From the NCBI GenBank assembly GCA_900642245.1, contig CAAAJI010000001.1, positions 192,699 to 256,698 of the forward strand: 64,000 bases of DNA, read 5' to 3'. The stretch comes from Fragilaria radians. Its lineage: Eukaryota; Bacillariophyta; Fragilariophyceae; Fragilariales; Fragilariaceae. Shown here piece by piece: positions 23,120 through 34,571 of this stretch. Both the position numbers and the translations under genes were made by a program. Below the pieces are notes generated by a model that made no database searches, was not told the origin of the DNA, and worked only from the letters and a program-made list of their open reading frames with translations. How positions within the stretch are numbered: position 1 is the first letter of the stretch; each line of letters begins with the position of its first letter.

Positions 23120-23924
23120 ATTTAGATAACAAGGGAACGTAAAATTGTGATGGCCCTTTTAAAGAATTGTTGAATGCCTTCTTCACCTTTTTGAGAAAGT
23201 TATAAACAGAAGGGTAAAGTGGATTTCTTTATGTTGACATTGCAGGATCTATCAGTATCACAAAGATCCATTACTTATAAGACATCAGTACAATTACCAT
23301 ATGTATTCTTGTATTTATTCAATACTTGATTTAAAAGAGACACTGAGGAAGTCAAATAAGCCTCGAATATGATTCCCTACAAGCAAAATGATAAAAGCTT
23401 GGGAACGCCAATTGAAATTCTTACCAAGCATTCCAATCGTGACCATTCTCAAGATTATTAGCTTGTAAGATCAAACAAAGTATAGGTAGTCCAAGCTTGC
23501 AGCCATTCATAGTTATGGTTTGCAAGAAGTGATTACCAAACTTCCCAATACCCTGTCAAGATAAAGAGAATGCAGAAGACATATTTAGACCAGGTATTGG
23601 TTCATAGAAAGGGAAAACTAATCATAATGAGGCACCACCAGTTCAAGTATGAGCATTTAATCTTGCATACAAAATGAAGGAAAGATGTATAGCCTTGGTT
23701 ATAAACAGAGAAATTGCATTCTTTATTCCCATGCACTGACATGATTGACTTGGCAAGTTTCAAAATCTTGCTTTGCAAGAAGGCTGCAACTTTGATGGCA
23801 TGTGTTAAACAATCATATATAATTCTTATTGTCAACAAGGCTCCTATTATGCACATCCTACTTCTAGATGGATAAATTGAATGTTTCTGTGGAGAGCTCA
23901 CAAGAAGTCAAGGAGAAGAAATTA
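23120..23924. other. gene-free stretch left of the inverted repeat
   Basis: No intact gene. Both strands between about 23600 and 23900 give open, protein-like frames of up to 99 residues with no family I recognise. They may belong to the mobile element that left the inverted repeat next to them. Confidence 0.35.
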
Positions 23925-24830
23925 CCAATCACTGTCATTATGGATGGCTGCAGCTTTGTAAGCATAGGATCTTCTCAGGTTGTTGCCTTCTTTGCTTTCT
24001 CTGATGCTCTACTATCATCAATTTTTGGTTAGTAGTGCTATGAGATCAAGAAATCACTCTGAAAACTTGGAATAAAGCCGATCTACATAATGACAAGAAT
24101 CAGGTTCTTCCATGTGATTCCTGGATTGCATCTTGTGCTTCCCATCAAACTGTCAATTGTAGTCAGAGATATTTAATTTGGAACCACTTTCTTAATTGAT
24201 TAAATTGCCAGCAATTGGAGGCTACTATAAGATTAAATCTGAGACTTCTTTTAACATTGGAATGAAATGTAGGGTTTTCTTTGCATCCATTCATCCACGC
24301 TAGATTTCTTGTCAGAAAATTTGAGAGATGTAAACAAAAACGTTTACGCTATTCATAGCGTTTTTATCAGAAGTAAAGCCCAACTACCGTTTCAATTCCC
24401 CTCTTCAATTTTGAGGAACACAAATAGTAGTTTATTGGCTAAAGCTTTGTCATGACTGATAATTAGAAATGATGTCAATTTTATAAGAAGTCTCATCTTT
24501 AATCTTATAGTTGTCTCCAATTGCTGACAATTAATCAATGAAGGAGGTGGTTCCAAATTAAACTTCTCTGCCTACAATTGTCCATTTGATGGGAAGCACA
24601 AGATGCAGTCTGCACAAGATCCAGGTATCACATTGAAGAACCTGACTCTTGTCATCATGCAGATCAGCTTCATTCCAAGTTTTTGGAGTACTTTCTTGAT
24701 CTAATAGCACTACTAACCCGAAATTGATGATAGTGGAGCATCAGAGAAAGCAAAAAAGGCTAAAACCTCAGAAGTTCCTTTGCTTACATCGCTGCAGCCA
24801 TCTATACTGATACTACAATGACAGTGATTG
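23925..24830. repeat. long imperfect inverted repeat, about 330-bp arms
   Basis: The left arm (about 23925-24260) matches the reverse complement of the right arm (about 24470-24830) along nearly its whole length, with scattered mismatches and a few small gaps. Examples of paired blocks are GATGGCTGCAG, TTTGCTTTCTCTGATGCTC, CACTATCATCAATTT, GCATCTTGTGCTTCCCATC, AATTTGGAACCACC/ACT and ACTATAAGATTAAA. The middle of about 200 bp is unique and contains a small palindrome, CGCTATTCATAGCG (about 24352). The outer ends both begin AATCACTGTCATT. The structure fits a foldback or long-TIR transposon relic, or two inverted copies of one repeat. A transcript would form a long hairpin. No transposase gene is recognisable. 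Confidence 0.8.
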
Positions 24831-25036
24831 ATTGATAGAGGTTCTCTTTTTAATTCATTGACTTTATTCTTCTCCTTTGTTTTCCCATTGGACCACCTCC
24901 ATCGTGTGGTTGCTATACAAGCAAAAAACTATGAGAAAAAAGTGACGTTTCAATCTCGTTTAATTACTTCTAAATATCCGTTTAAACGAGGGAGCAGTAA
25001 CTTCAAAAGATATTGAAGCTTAATAAATGAAGGCAG

Positions 25037-28000
25037 TTAAAGAGTAAGAAAACTGCGAGCTGTAACTCGAAAAGCAGTGAGCTTCTGAGTAAAGCGATCA
25101 CGATTTGCTGAGTCTAAGCTACGGTTGATGTCTGCTAGCAATGTATTCAATGCCTCCTGTAGCTTTGTCTGATTTTCTGGGGTTTGAGAGCTCAATAAAT
25201 GGTCTTTGTATGCAGCAAAACTTGATTCACTTGCCAACATGAGACTGAGCATTGGTCGTATCACAGCCCAGTGGTTCTGAGGAGGCCCAAAGAGCAATAA
25301 ATTAAAGAGTGTTGCTGTCAAACTTGAGAACAAGTTTGGATGTGCCGACAGGTGCTTAGGTTGAAAATGTCAGTAATTTGTATGATTTGATACATTGGTC
25401 TTCCGTATCTTTTACTTACCTTGTTCAAGCTATGCATTTCTACCTTGTCTTTTCCTTGATTGGAAAAGTAATACGTTGCTATATGATCAATAGCATTGGC
25501 GCAAAGTGAGCTTAATGTAGCGTCACTAGATTGTAAGCCTTCGTGCACAGCGGTCATTATCTGCATAAAGATATTTGTCTCAAGAGCAAACACATTCTTC
25601 ATGTGATTCCGGAAAAGGATTTCAAGAAATCCAAAGTACGCTTTACTTAGCTTCGGATATGCGATAACATCTTCTAGAGGAATACTCAGTGCTATCTGAA
25701 GGGCTACGTCAAGACTGTTGTCAAGTGCTGGGTCACTGTACAACCCAAAGACTCCAAAGCAAACGTAATTTCCGCCGAGTGCTGAGTTGAGGACATTCAA
25801 TGCTAAAGCCATACATTTGTAACGCTTTTTGTATATGTTTTGTGGATCAGGTCTAGGAGATGCAAGAAGCCGCCGACCGTAGGCACAAAACACATCGCTT
25901 GTAGATCGAAATAATAAAATTCCATTTGGACTGCTCTGGTCAAAGTTTACTCGGTTCGCTTTATTATGACAGAATTCATGTAAAAATCGAAGCAAGCTGA
26001 TAATCAGGTCAGGCTGGTCATGCCATAGATCTGCAACAGTTGATAATAAGGGTAAATGATTTGGGTATAAAAGGTCAAATAGCTGACCAAATGTCCGCCG
26101 ATTATGGAGACTAGATGTTACCCCTCGCAAATCACGAAAGACACCGATCAACGGTCGACGACAGTTTTCGTTCCGTAAATCGGATATCGATAACGAACCG
26201 AGCCGAGCAAGTGTTGCAATAAGGGGTTCCATGAATTGATCAAAGGTGAGACCAAGCTTTTCCTCACCACTAGGCGACAGGAGCAACCTCGTTAGAGTTG
26301 CGTGAAATGTGGTTCGGTGACGGGTATTGGAGGGAACAGCAAGAAAAGCAAATTGGTCTTCTGTGTGATGTCGAGCTAAGTAACGAACCGTGTCTAGTGT
26401 CAGAAGAAGCTTTGAGCTACTGTATCCACCTGCCATATCATGCAAGAGTTCCAACGTCTTTCCAATAATTTCATTGTCTTCCGGCCAATACTTTAAATTA
26501 TTTCCCATTTTTGTCACAATTAGGTTTGCAACTGCAGTATGATCTCCAAGCTGAAGATGATCAAACATGCGTTGATAAACTTTTTGCTTTGTAGAGGGAG
26601 CTGCATCTAATCTAGCAACATTCATGGCAACAATGGAAACAGTGGTACCTGTGGCCGCTCCAGATTGTGAACCAGAGACTTGATCCCACATGAACATATA
26701 AACCCTACGGAAATTTTGGAAATAGTATAGTAGCGCAAGCTCGAGTCTTGAGTCAGCTCTTCCTATTCCATTTGATGCAGTCAACCTATAATCAACCATT
26801 TGTGAAAGTTGCAGCGCTCTGCGACTTAAACCAGCATCAATAGTTTCTTCTCCTTCCCCCATCTGAGCAGATGACCACGAGTGACCACCAACAATAGTTC
26901 CAACAAAATATGTTAACCAAGTGAGCTGTCTTTCAATGATGGCAATACGCTGCTGTATATCTTGTGGAGCACTCTCTGTGGAGTTAGTCCCCATGCGTGC
27001 CAAGACCTCTCGATATTGGCTCATAAGAGGGTCAAATTTTTGGAGGATCAAGTTGGCCACAGGTCCGTACTGAAACCGGCAAATAACAGGTAATCGATCC
27101 AGTTGCTCCTTCAGAGAACCTTCGTCATCTAAGGGATCTTCCAGAGCACCTTCACTCCTTAACACCGCCTCAACTGAAGCCAACATAGATTCAATATAAG
27201 TCTCTGACACAAGGACAACTTGTTTTTCCAATACTTGAACGTGTCCGCGAGCCCCAGTTTCTGGCCGAACGTATGGAACAGCAGCAACGAGGCGTCCCCA
27301 TAGTGCCAAAAGATAATGTATTGAATTCGTTGAATACTGCCAGTTCCGGATGGACTGAACCGTGAAACTAGCTGCCAACTCTAGCCATTCAATATATCCA
27401 CTCGTTTTCACAAGTTCACTGAGCTGATAGTTTGCTTTTAGTCTCCCCAATAATCTACAAAACTGGTGGTAATTGTCTTGATGTTGGAGCCCTGTCTGAT
27501 TTTTAAGTAACTCGCGAATGCCATTGACGAGACGGCTAAGGAACTCGGCGCGATCTCTATCAGTGGGAAACAACGATCTTCTTACGGAAGAAAGAAGGAT
27601 GACAGCCTCCATTGCTTTTGAAGATCTCGGAGGATCTGTTTTCGCATAGAAATCAAAGAGGAGATCCATAGTGGCCGAGTCTTGTAACACAAGTCTCCAT
27701 GAAGTTGGCGCTTGAATGGTACCGACATCTTCAGTTGATTCATCGAGATTAGTTCCGATGAAATCAAAATCTAGGCATCTCACAACTAAAGATAGCGCCT
27801 GATCTCCAAGTATCGCCTGTTGCTGAGGATTGGCGACTAAAAATCCGTGAGAACTAATTAGATTGATGGAAATTCTCCTGACCAAGACTCACCTATAGCA
27901 CTGGTTTGAAGCTGCTTCAGAGTTGTAAGTCCTAGCTGAAAAACCTTGAAAAGACAAACATCACGAAAAGATACGGAGCTTTTGCGGTGCTGAGTCAACG

Positions 28001-28514
28001 TTCTACCTGTAGTTGGAATATTCAATTCATCAACTAACTGGTTTAATATCTTCAGACCAAGAATACAGTGACTGACAGTGGCTTGAAGAAACTTTGTAAC
28101 ATCATCAGCAAGGTCTCGATGCGTTGCATCGTCGAACCAGCCAAGTTTTGTGATACGACAAACAAGCTTTATTAGAGCAGTCGTTACAAAATCTTGCATC
28201 GATGGGCCCTGATTAGCTAGATAGCCTAAGACGTAATTACGAAATGCAATTCGATCCGTTACGGTAAAGGAGTTCCAGTAGTTTGTGATCAGTTCTGTCA
28301 AAGAGTTGGACGCAACCAGTCGTGCGTACATATTGCTGGAATTGTCGAGGATGTATTGGCATTGTGGAATAAAGTCTGCCGATGTTTGTAGGGAGAGGAG
28401 ACGAGCTTGGGCATCTGCACGTGAAATTGGCTGACCATCGTCGCCTTTGGAAGGTGCGCCTGTGTAGAGAGTTTCGCATAGAGCCTCGACTTGAATCAAT
28501 TGTTGCTTGTCCAT
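25037..28514 (-). CDS. XPO7: exportin-7 (nuclear transport receptor), three exons
   Basis: Exons are 27893..28514, 25420..27836 and 25037..25354, giving about 1118 residues. Intron 1 (56 nt) has donor GTGAGT and acceptor TTTTTAG and leaves codon G|TC, so the joint reads TSAI|VANPQQQ. The nearer AG at about 27858 would break the frame. Intron 2 (65 nt, GTAAGT...CCTAAG) is in phase 0 and reads SLNK|HLSAHPN. Family landmarks are the RITKLGWFDD and LTQHRKSSVSFRD segments in the N-terminal importin-beta-like region, then LDFDFIGTNLDES, IQAPTSWR, NYHQFCRLLGRLKANYQL and, near the end, NRDRFTQKLTAFR. Exportin-7 is a HEAT-repeat carrier that uses RanGTP to move selected proteins through nuclear pores. 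Length agrees with animal XPO7 (about 1090). Confidence 0.93.
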
Positions 28515-31500
28515 GATAGGATAACTGCATACAAGTAGGAATAGTATCAGGTAACTCCTAAAGGGAAGCTCAGATTACTTTCTGCGGCTTGAGTTAGTGA
28601 AACAAATTAATTTCCCTTGAAGATCAGGATGTAACGTCTGATCAAATGTAGCTTAATCCCTTCAAGCAGATGAGTTAGTTAAGCACCAAGAAATTGGTGG
28701 GTGTGATAGTTAGGGCACTTCCAATGGATTTCGAAAATGAAAACTAACGAAACCCACGTTATCCTATCCCTAAACCCTATCCCAACAACATGACAACATT
28801 CAGAAATGATTTCATTTAGCGTTAGCGTTTTTCCTCTCACCTCCTTTGATGTGAATCTCTTAAATCTCAGCATGAATTTATATCTTATTGCCCACATTAT
28901 ATGGTACAAGTATTTCTCGTAAATGAAAACAACTTAAGACTTTTCCAAGAGGCAAGAAAAAAGGAAGATGAATCGACTTCTAGTGTGGAATAAAGTGCGC
29001 AAAGTAGCGATATATTCTGTCTTTAATTTTGCCATGGCTAATATCGTAAGCATTAACTTTTGGAATCAATTGTTTCAGCTATTTTTAAATTTCGATTACC
29101 CTTTGGGATCATTATTTCTGCATTGCCGACTATATCTGTGTGATTCTTGGATTAAACATCAAGCACATCCGTACCATTTAATGTCACACAGCTTGATTCA
29201 CCACTATTCCCTATCCACTTGACTTCTCTTATCACGTCTCCTATGGCTGCTACGTCAATATGTATACATTGAGATATGCTGGCAGCATATTCTTCATGAG
29301 TATGTCATAGTTTCTTACAGGACCGATAGCGAAAAGATAAAATATTGCCTCCTAATGGAAAAGAATGTTACACTTGTCGAAACAAAATATGACACCTCAA
29401 TTAGAGAAGGAAAGTACGTGAAGGAACGTATGATGTGAAATAAAGTAATTAGCGAACTTTAAGTTCTAGTGGTTATCTTTTAGCGGTACCACTGGTACAT
29501 GCTAAACATCCTATCTACATTACCATACTTCAATTCAAACTGTACTGCAGATTCGCATATGAGATCTAAGAAAATCGAAGTAGACTTGCAACTCTGTCTA
29601 ACTTGATCATCTCTCACACAGAGGAAATTTGACGTTGAAAAAAGCTTCTGTCTCTTGGAAACTATCTGCTTCCTTGGGAAACACTTGATGCATCAACGAA
29701 AAACTGTCAAAATTTGACTATTTTCGTCCGTTGGAATCTGGCATGGATAGTGGCAAGAGGACTCCCACTGGAAAGCCCAATTGTGAAAAGACAGAGGTTG
29801 AGGCATTCCGCATGCTTTTCATTTACCATCAATATGTAGTCATCAGTTAATGTGTCGTATGCAAAATTATTGACTATCATCATAATAAATAAAGAGAATA
29901 TCCAAGTAAGGGACGTCTCTGATACCGGTACACAAATACATCTAAAAGCCTTTTAATTCACTTTGGGACGGTTTTTTTCTGTTCATAACACTATTCATCT
30001 TAAAATAGAGTTTTCTTATTTCATTAATTTGTCGAGCTTGAAAATGAGTATTCTCATTTCATTCATTCGTTAAGATATGTCAAAAGTTTGTCTCTTTTGG
30101 TATATGATTTAATCTCAATCTAAACTAAGGTATATATTGAAGTGATGAAGGGTGGGTGGATACCCAAATCTTTCTTTTACTCTTTCCTCTACATATCTTG
30201 CTTTAGAATATGTTGCTTTATTCAAAGAATCCTACATTTTGCGCAGCATCTCTCGAAACAAGTGTGATATTACTTCTTTTTGAATCTAATGTTATCCGGA
30301 CCTGTACTTATACTTGGTTGAATTTAAGAATCTTTCATTCTTCGATCAATAGATTTGTGTCAGTATCTTTAATCTGAAGCTAATTATTCTTCAAAACTCC
30401 ATAATGAGTGTGGTCTCTTGGTGTGCTTATTTGTTTCAGTAAAAGTCGGATATCTCTTTGTTGAGTGCGCTATTGCATGTTCTTACTACACATTTTTTTC
30501 CGGAAATTCACAGAATTATCTCTTTTGTATCTTTTCCACAATCGCATATTCTCTTTTGAAGTGTGCATACAATCTGGAACCCTTTGTCTAGCCTGTCTTA
30601 TCACTTCAATTATGCTTGCGTATCCCCATTGTAACATTCAGTTTGCGTACGCTTCTGATGATCTCATTGTAATCTGTATTGAATGTAGGAACTTGATTTG
30701 AATCAGTGAGTGAGTCATCTCACGCAATATCTTGAGTCTTTCAATTTGTATATCCTGCCTTTGTATAACCGTTGCGTCATGCACTTCCATTGCAAGTAAT
30801 GTCTGTTTGAAGAGAAGTGGCAATTACAGCTTCGAAATTTAATACAGTCTTCATTCAAATCCTTACTCTCTTTTCATTGCTCTTTACTTGGATTTAGTCT
30901 TATCGATCGTATCATTCTTCCAGCTTTCGCAACTGCTTGTCTTCATTCAACGGTCATGCGTAACAAAAATTAATCCATGATTGTGGTTACTTGTATCATG
31001 TCATTTTGCACTTCCCTGGAATACAATGTCTTCTCATCTTGAACCTTCGTAATATTACGGTTCTTGCTGACTTGTTGCGTCCATATAGCAAGCATTGCTC
31101 CCCCTTTGTATTGTCTGATAATATTATTGCTTTATACTAGCAAGCATAGCTCCATCCTTGTATCCTCTTATAATATCGTTGCAATACTTAGCATTGTTTC
31201 CATTGCAGATTCTTTTGATGCCAGCAATCTTTTGCTGTTTGCAGAATCAGTATATTTTTTGTCACTGTTTCTTTATCATCATCAAAATCTCTCCTCTCAA
31301 ACGCACACCATTGATCTCTATACAATGCAGAATTTACGGCTACCATAGAGTGTTTTCGATCTCCTTACCATTCTATTGTAGTACCACTTTACTTAATCAT
31401 GTCAAATTCTTGCTATTCAAATGCATATTTTGTCTGTTATGTAAGTGCTTGTCACTGATCTTGAAAAGAGCTTCATTAATTTGCTCGAAATTATTTTTGA

Positions 31501-31839
31501 TGTAATAAATGAGAGATTGAGGATGGTTGAAGTTTATATTAATACTAGAATGATAATTCTTATAACTTGTATACTTATGTATTTCACCAATGTTCAGAGC
31601 TCCCATTAAAAGCAACAATAATCCTTTCCTAGCTTCGTTCTTCTTGTGCTACTCGTCGTATTTTCACTCTAGATACAGTGTACAAGCCTGAAGTCTTGCA
31701 TAAAGTCAGCAAGATGTGTAGTAACCTCCTTCAAGAGGCGCAGCATCAGTTGCTTCAAGTATGATTATGCAGGAAAAAAAGCCCGTAGACTTTTAATCAG
31801 TTATCCAATCGTAGTCTTTTACATATCAAAAGAATAAAG
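28515..31839. other. gene-free stretch upstream of exportin-7
   Basis: AT-rich and T-rich. The frames between 28968 and 31505 are hydrophobic because of base composition and carry no motif. A diverged tandem duplication lies at 31086-31188. The left end should hold the exportin-7 promoter. Confidence 0.4.
31086..31188. repeat. diverged tandem duplication, about 52-bp unit
   Basis: Two adjacent units both begin TAGCAAGCAT and continue in parallel (GCTCC...TTGTAT...TATAATAT...GTTGC) with several mismatches. The units are about 31086-31137 and 31138-31188. Confidence 0.6.
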
Positions 31840-32700
31840 TGTTCAATGGTTTAGAGGAGTCAGACCGTGGATTGATCTGGCTTTTACTCTTTGAAGAATA
31901 TCGAGTAATATGAGAATGCCTCCAATGGAAGAAAATTGTTGTGGTGGATGCCTTATACCGCCTAGACATTGACGAGCAAGAAGAAGTAGTATTGTCACTT
32001 CTCTCTGAATCAGAAAACAGTATCATCACATTCCCAATGCGCACTGTCTCTATCTTTAAAGAGCCAGAGTAGAGTCAAAGGGCTAAAAGAAAAAGAACTG
32101 TGTCAGCTACACTTCTCATTTTCTTTCTATAGATAGCTTTTTTCTTCTGATTCTAGCAACGCACTATGCTGTGGTAGAATCACCACCGTCTTCTTTGTAG
32201 CTGGCTGCCTTCTCTTGTTACTATTGACCTTAAACTTGATTACTAAAAAGAAAGTCTTATGCTGAAGATATATCCAAAATCCTTTTTGTTGCAGTTATTC
32301 CAACACTCGAGCAAGTATTTCTGGATGTTCTTCATGAAAGACTTTACTTATGGTTCATTCTCAAATACATTATAAATAATTTAAAAAATCTGTATTAGAT
32401 CATTATGCTTTTCTTCCATCTATGTCTGAAGCACATAGTGAATTTCATTACTCTTGAGACACCATTTTTTATTGCTTAGGACACATTTTGCACCATTTTC
32501 AACAAATAGACATCTTGTTCAGCATTGTGGTGAATTATTCCATTTGGTCTTCCTGGTACACCAATGGAGGCACATTTGAGAATGATTGGTTTAGACTGCA
32601 CCAAATAATTCTTTTGGGTTCATACAGAATCCACAGATATCATCCTGTCTCCCATCTTAAAATGTCAAACGGGTATATAGTTTTCTCATTTTGAGATTTT
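31840..32700 (+). mobile_element. decayed Ty3/gypsy retrotransposon fragment (RNase H end, perhaps integrase)
   Basis: The plus strand at about 31940-32070 reads VVVDALYRLDIDEQEEVVL and on into a segment with SESENSIITFP. This matches the end of the Ty3/gypsy RNase H domain (consensus VVADALSRL). Just upstream, in a shifted frame, is LLFEEYRV, which fits the preceding RNase H segment. Stops and frame shifts lie between them. Further down at about 32500-32690, TNGGTFENDWF recalls the integrase core around its second catalytic Asp, though the Asp itself is gone. The element is dead. No LTRs were identified. Confidence 0.55.
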
Positions 32701-34571
32701 ATAGGATTGGTGGTACGTTGTACAAGTTCATCAAAATGTTCGAGGTAGAGACTGTATTAGAGAGATTTCATTTAAAATCGAGGTATTGATACTCTTACGA
32801 AAAAAGGGGTACGGCAATAACGAGACGAAACGAAAAGAAGAGAGAAAAAAATCTAAGAACACTATTTTCTGGTTGTAAAATATCTTTTCCTTTTGTGAAT
32901 TTTATTGCACTTAGGTCCTACCATATGGGTCATTAGGTTGATCTACTATTACTATTATTTCTTTTGATTAACACTCGTTTCATGTTCACCATGCGAATGA
33001 TTAGTCGTATGACGCTTGTTTTGATACCATTTGCTTGGTTTGAATTAAGCTTTACCTCCAGATTTTTAGCTAAGAAGAAGAGATAGAATTACCGAAATCA
33101 TGCATTAGACTGTCATCCCCCTTAGTGCACTCCCATTATACAGCAGTATGGTCACACAAATAATAAAGTATATTTTCAAAATGTAATTGCTCCGCTAGAA
33201 TTCCTTTTCCTCCATGACGTAAGCAACTACGGGCATGCAAAAAGTTGTAATAGATGAAATTGTGCTTTACGTTGAAGCAGAGAATTTTGTTGAGTAAGTT
33301 TCAGGCGCTGCTATTCAGCTTATGGTAATTGACTGAATAATCAGATAACTTCTACAATATGTCTAAGAATAAAAAATATGCTTGATCGTGCATAGGAAGG
33401 AAGATGCAGTTGTCACTTATGACATTTTTACACGGGTGCTGGTGGCATGAAAATCTATATTTACTTTACTGTGTCTAGATGGAAAAATAGAAAAGGAGCG
33501 ACACCAGTATTGCTGATTTAAAGGATATCAAATCGACGCTATGCGAAAAAGCCAGTCGAAACAGTGACGCCTTTTCCCGGAAAATTCTAGAAACAGAGCT
33601 TCAGGACCGTCAGTATTAAATGAAGTCGAAAGAGTAAACTAGATAAAGACATTCTACTATCCTCAAAATTTTTCAATTAATTTCCGAATGTGATTGAAGC
33701 GTATCAGTAATAGGCTTTGTCATCACAAGAAAAACTGTGAGGAGTGTTTTTAGTGTTTTACAGGGAAATATAGTAAATCATACACAAATAAGTGGACTTT
33801 CTCGGAGGTAATTTCACAGCCAAGCAGCATTAGCATTTCCGCATCTCTCAGAAACAAATCTTAAAAATCTGTAATGCACTCTAAATTGAAAGAAACTTCA
33901 GATTGTGATCATAATGACTTGAAATTCTTGAACGGAGTTCCAGCAAGAAGTTGAAGGTCTTACTTTGAATTTAAGAGGTGCAATGTAACAACTTCAAATT
34001 TGAGAAAGAATCATCCAAATTACTAATGCACTCTGCTTTAGGTCAGAAAAAAATGATTGCATCAAAAGAGAAAAGATGTTTGTCAATCCTATTCTTTTAT
34101 ACCAAACACTGAAGAAGAAGATGGCTTTGTGATGAAGAAACACGTGAAATTTGTTTAACCATTTGAACAAAAACTGATGCCTTGGATTTTAGAGTTTGAT
34201 GTAGTTTGTCCTATCACAATGACAAAGTGTGGGATAGATGGCGCAAAATGTCTCTCAAACCTTTCAGAATATGAATTTGTGTGGTGTGTAGATCTAATTT
34301 GCACTTTTTACATGGATGGCTCCCTGCAAAACCGACCCTTTCCTTTTCGTAATGATTCTTGCCTATTCAGGGGTGCCTATTCAGGTCAAATGAAGCTCAA
34401 AACAAACCTGTTACAGGGGAGTTCATGTAAGCTGAACTCCCTGTGGTCATTTTCGTTATTTTTTGTTGATTTGATTATTTCGTAACCCTGTCCGAATGTT
34501 TTTGCTTTCAGCATAGCCACGAAAAAAAAAACATCAAAGAATAATTCTATTTTCTTTTGAATTACGAAACA
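32701..34571. other. gene-free stretch upstream of the DEAD-box gene
   Basis: No convincing gene. A 102-residue ATG-started frame at 34177-34485 has no motif and an irregular composition, so I do not call it. The last part should hold the helicase promoter. Confidence 0.4.

Noticed and set aside
27858..27885. Use of the nearer AG acceptor and the in-frame Met at the start of the long exportin-7 frame
   Set aside because: The nearer acceptor breaks the codon phase with exon 1; the acceptor TTTTTAG ending at 27837 restores the frame.
30465..31505. Hydrophobic plus-strand frames of 78-115 residues
   Set aside because: The hydrophobic content follows from T-rich DNA; the frames overlap in different phases and have no motif.
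34177..34485. 102-residue ATG-started frame
   Set aside because: Irregular composition, no motif and no splice partner; it includes a small direct repeat (GCCTATTCAGG twice).
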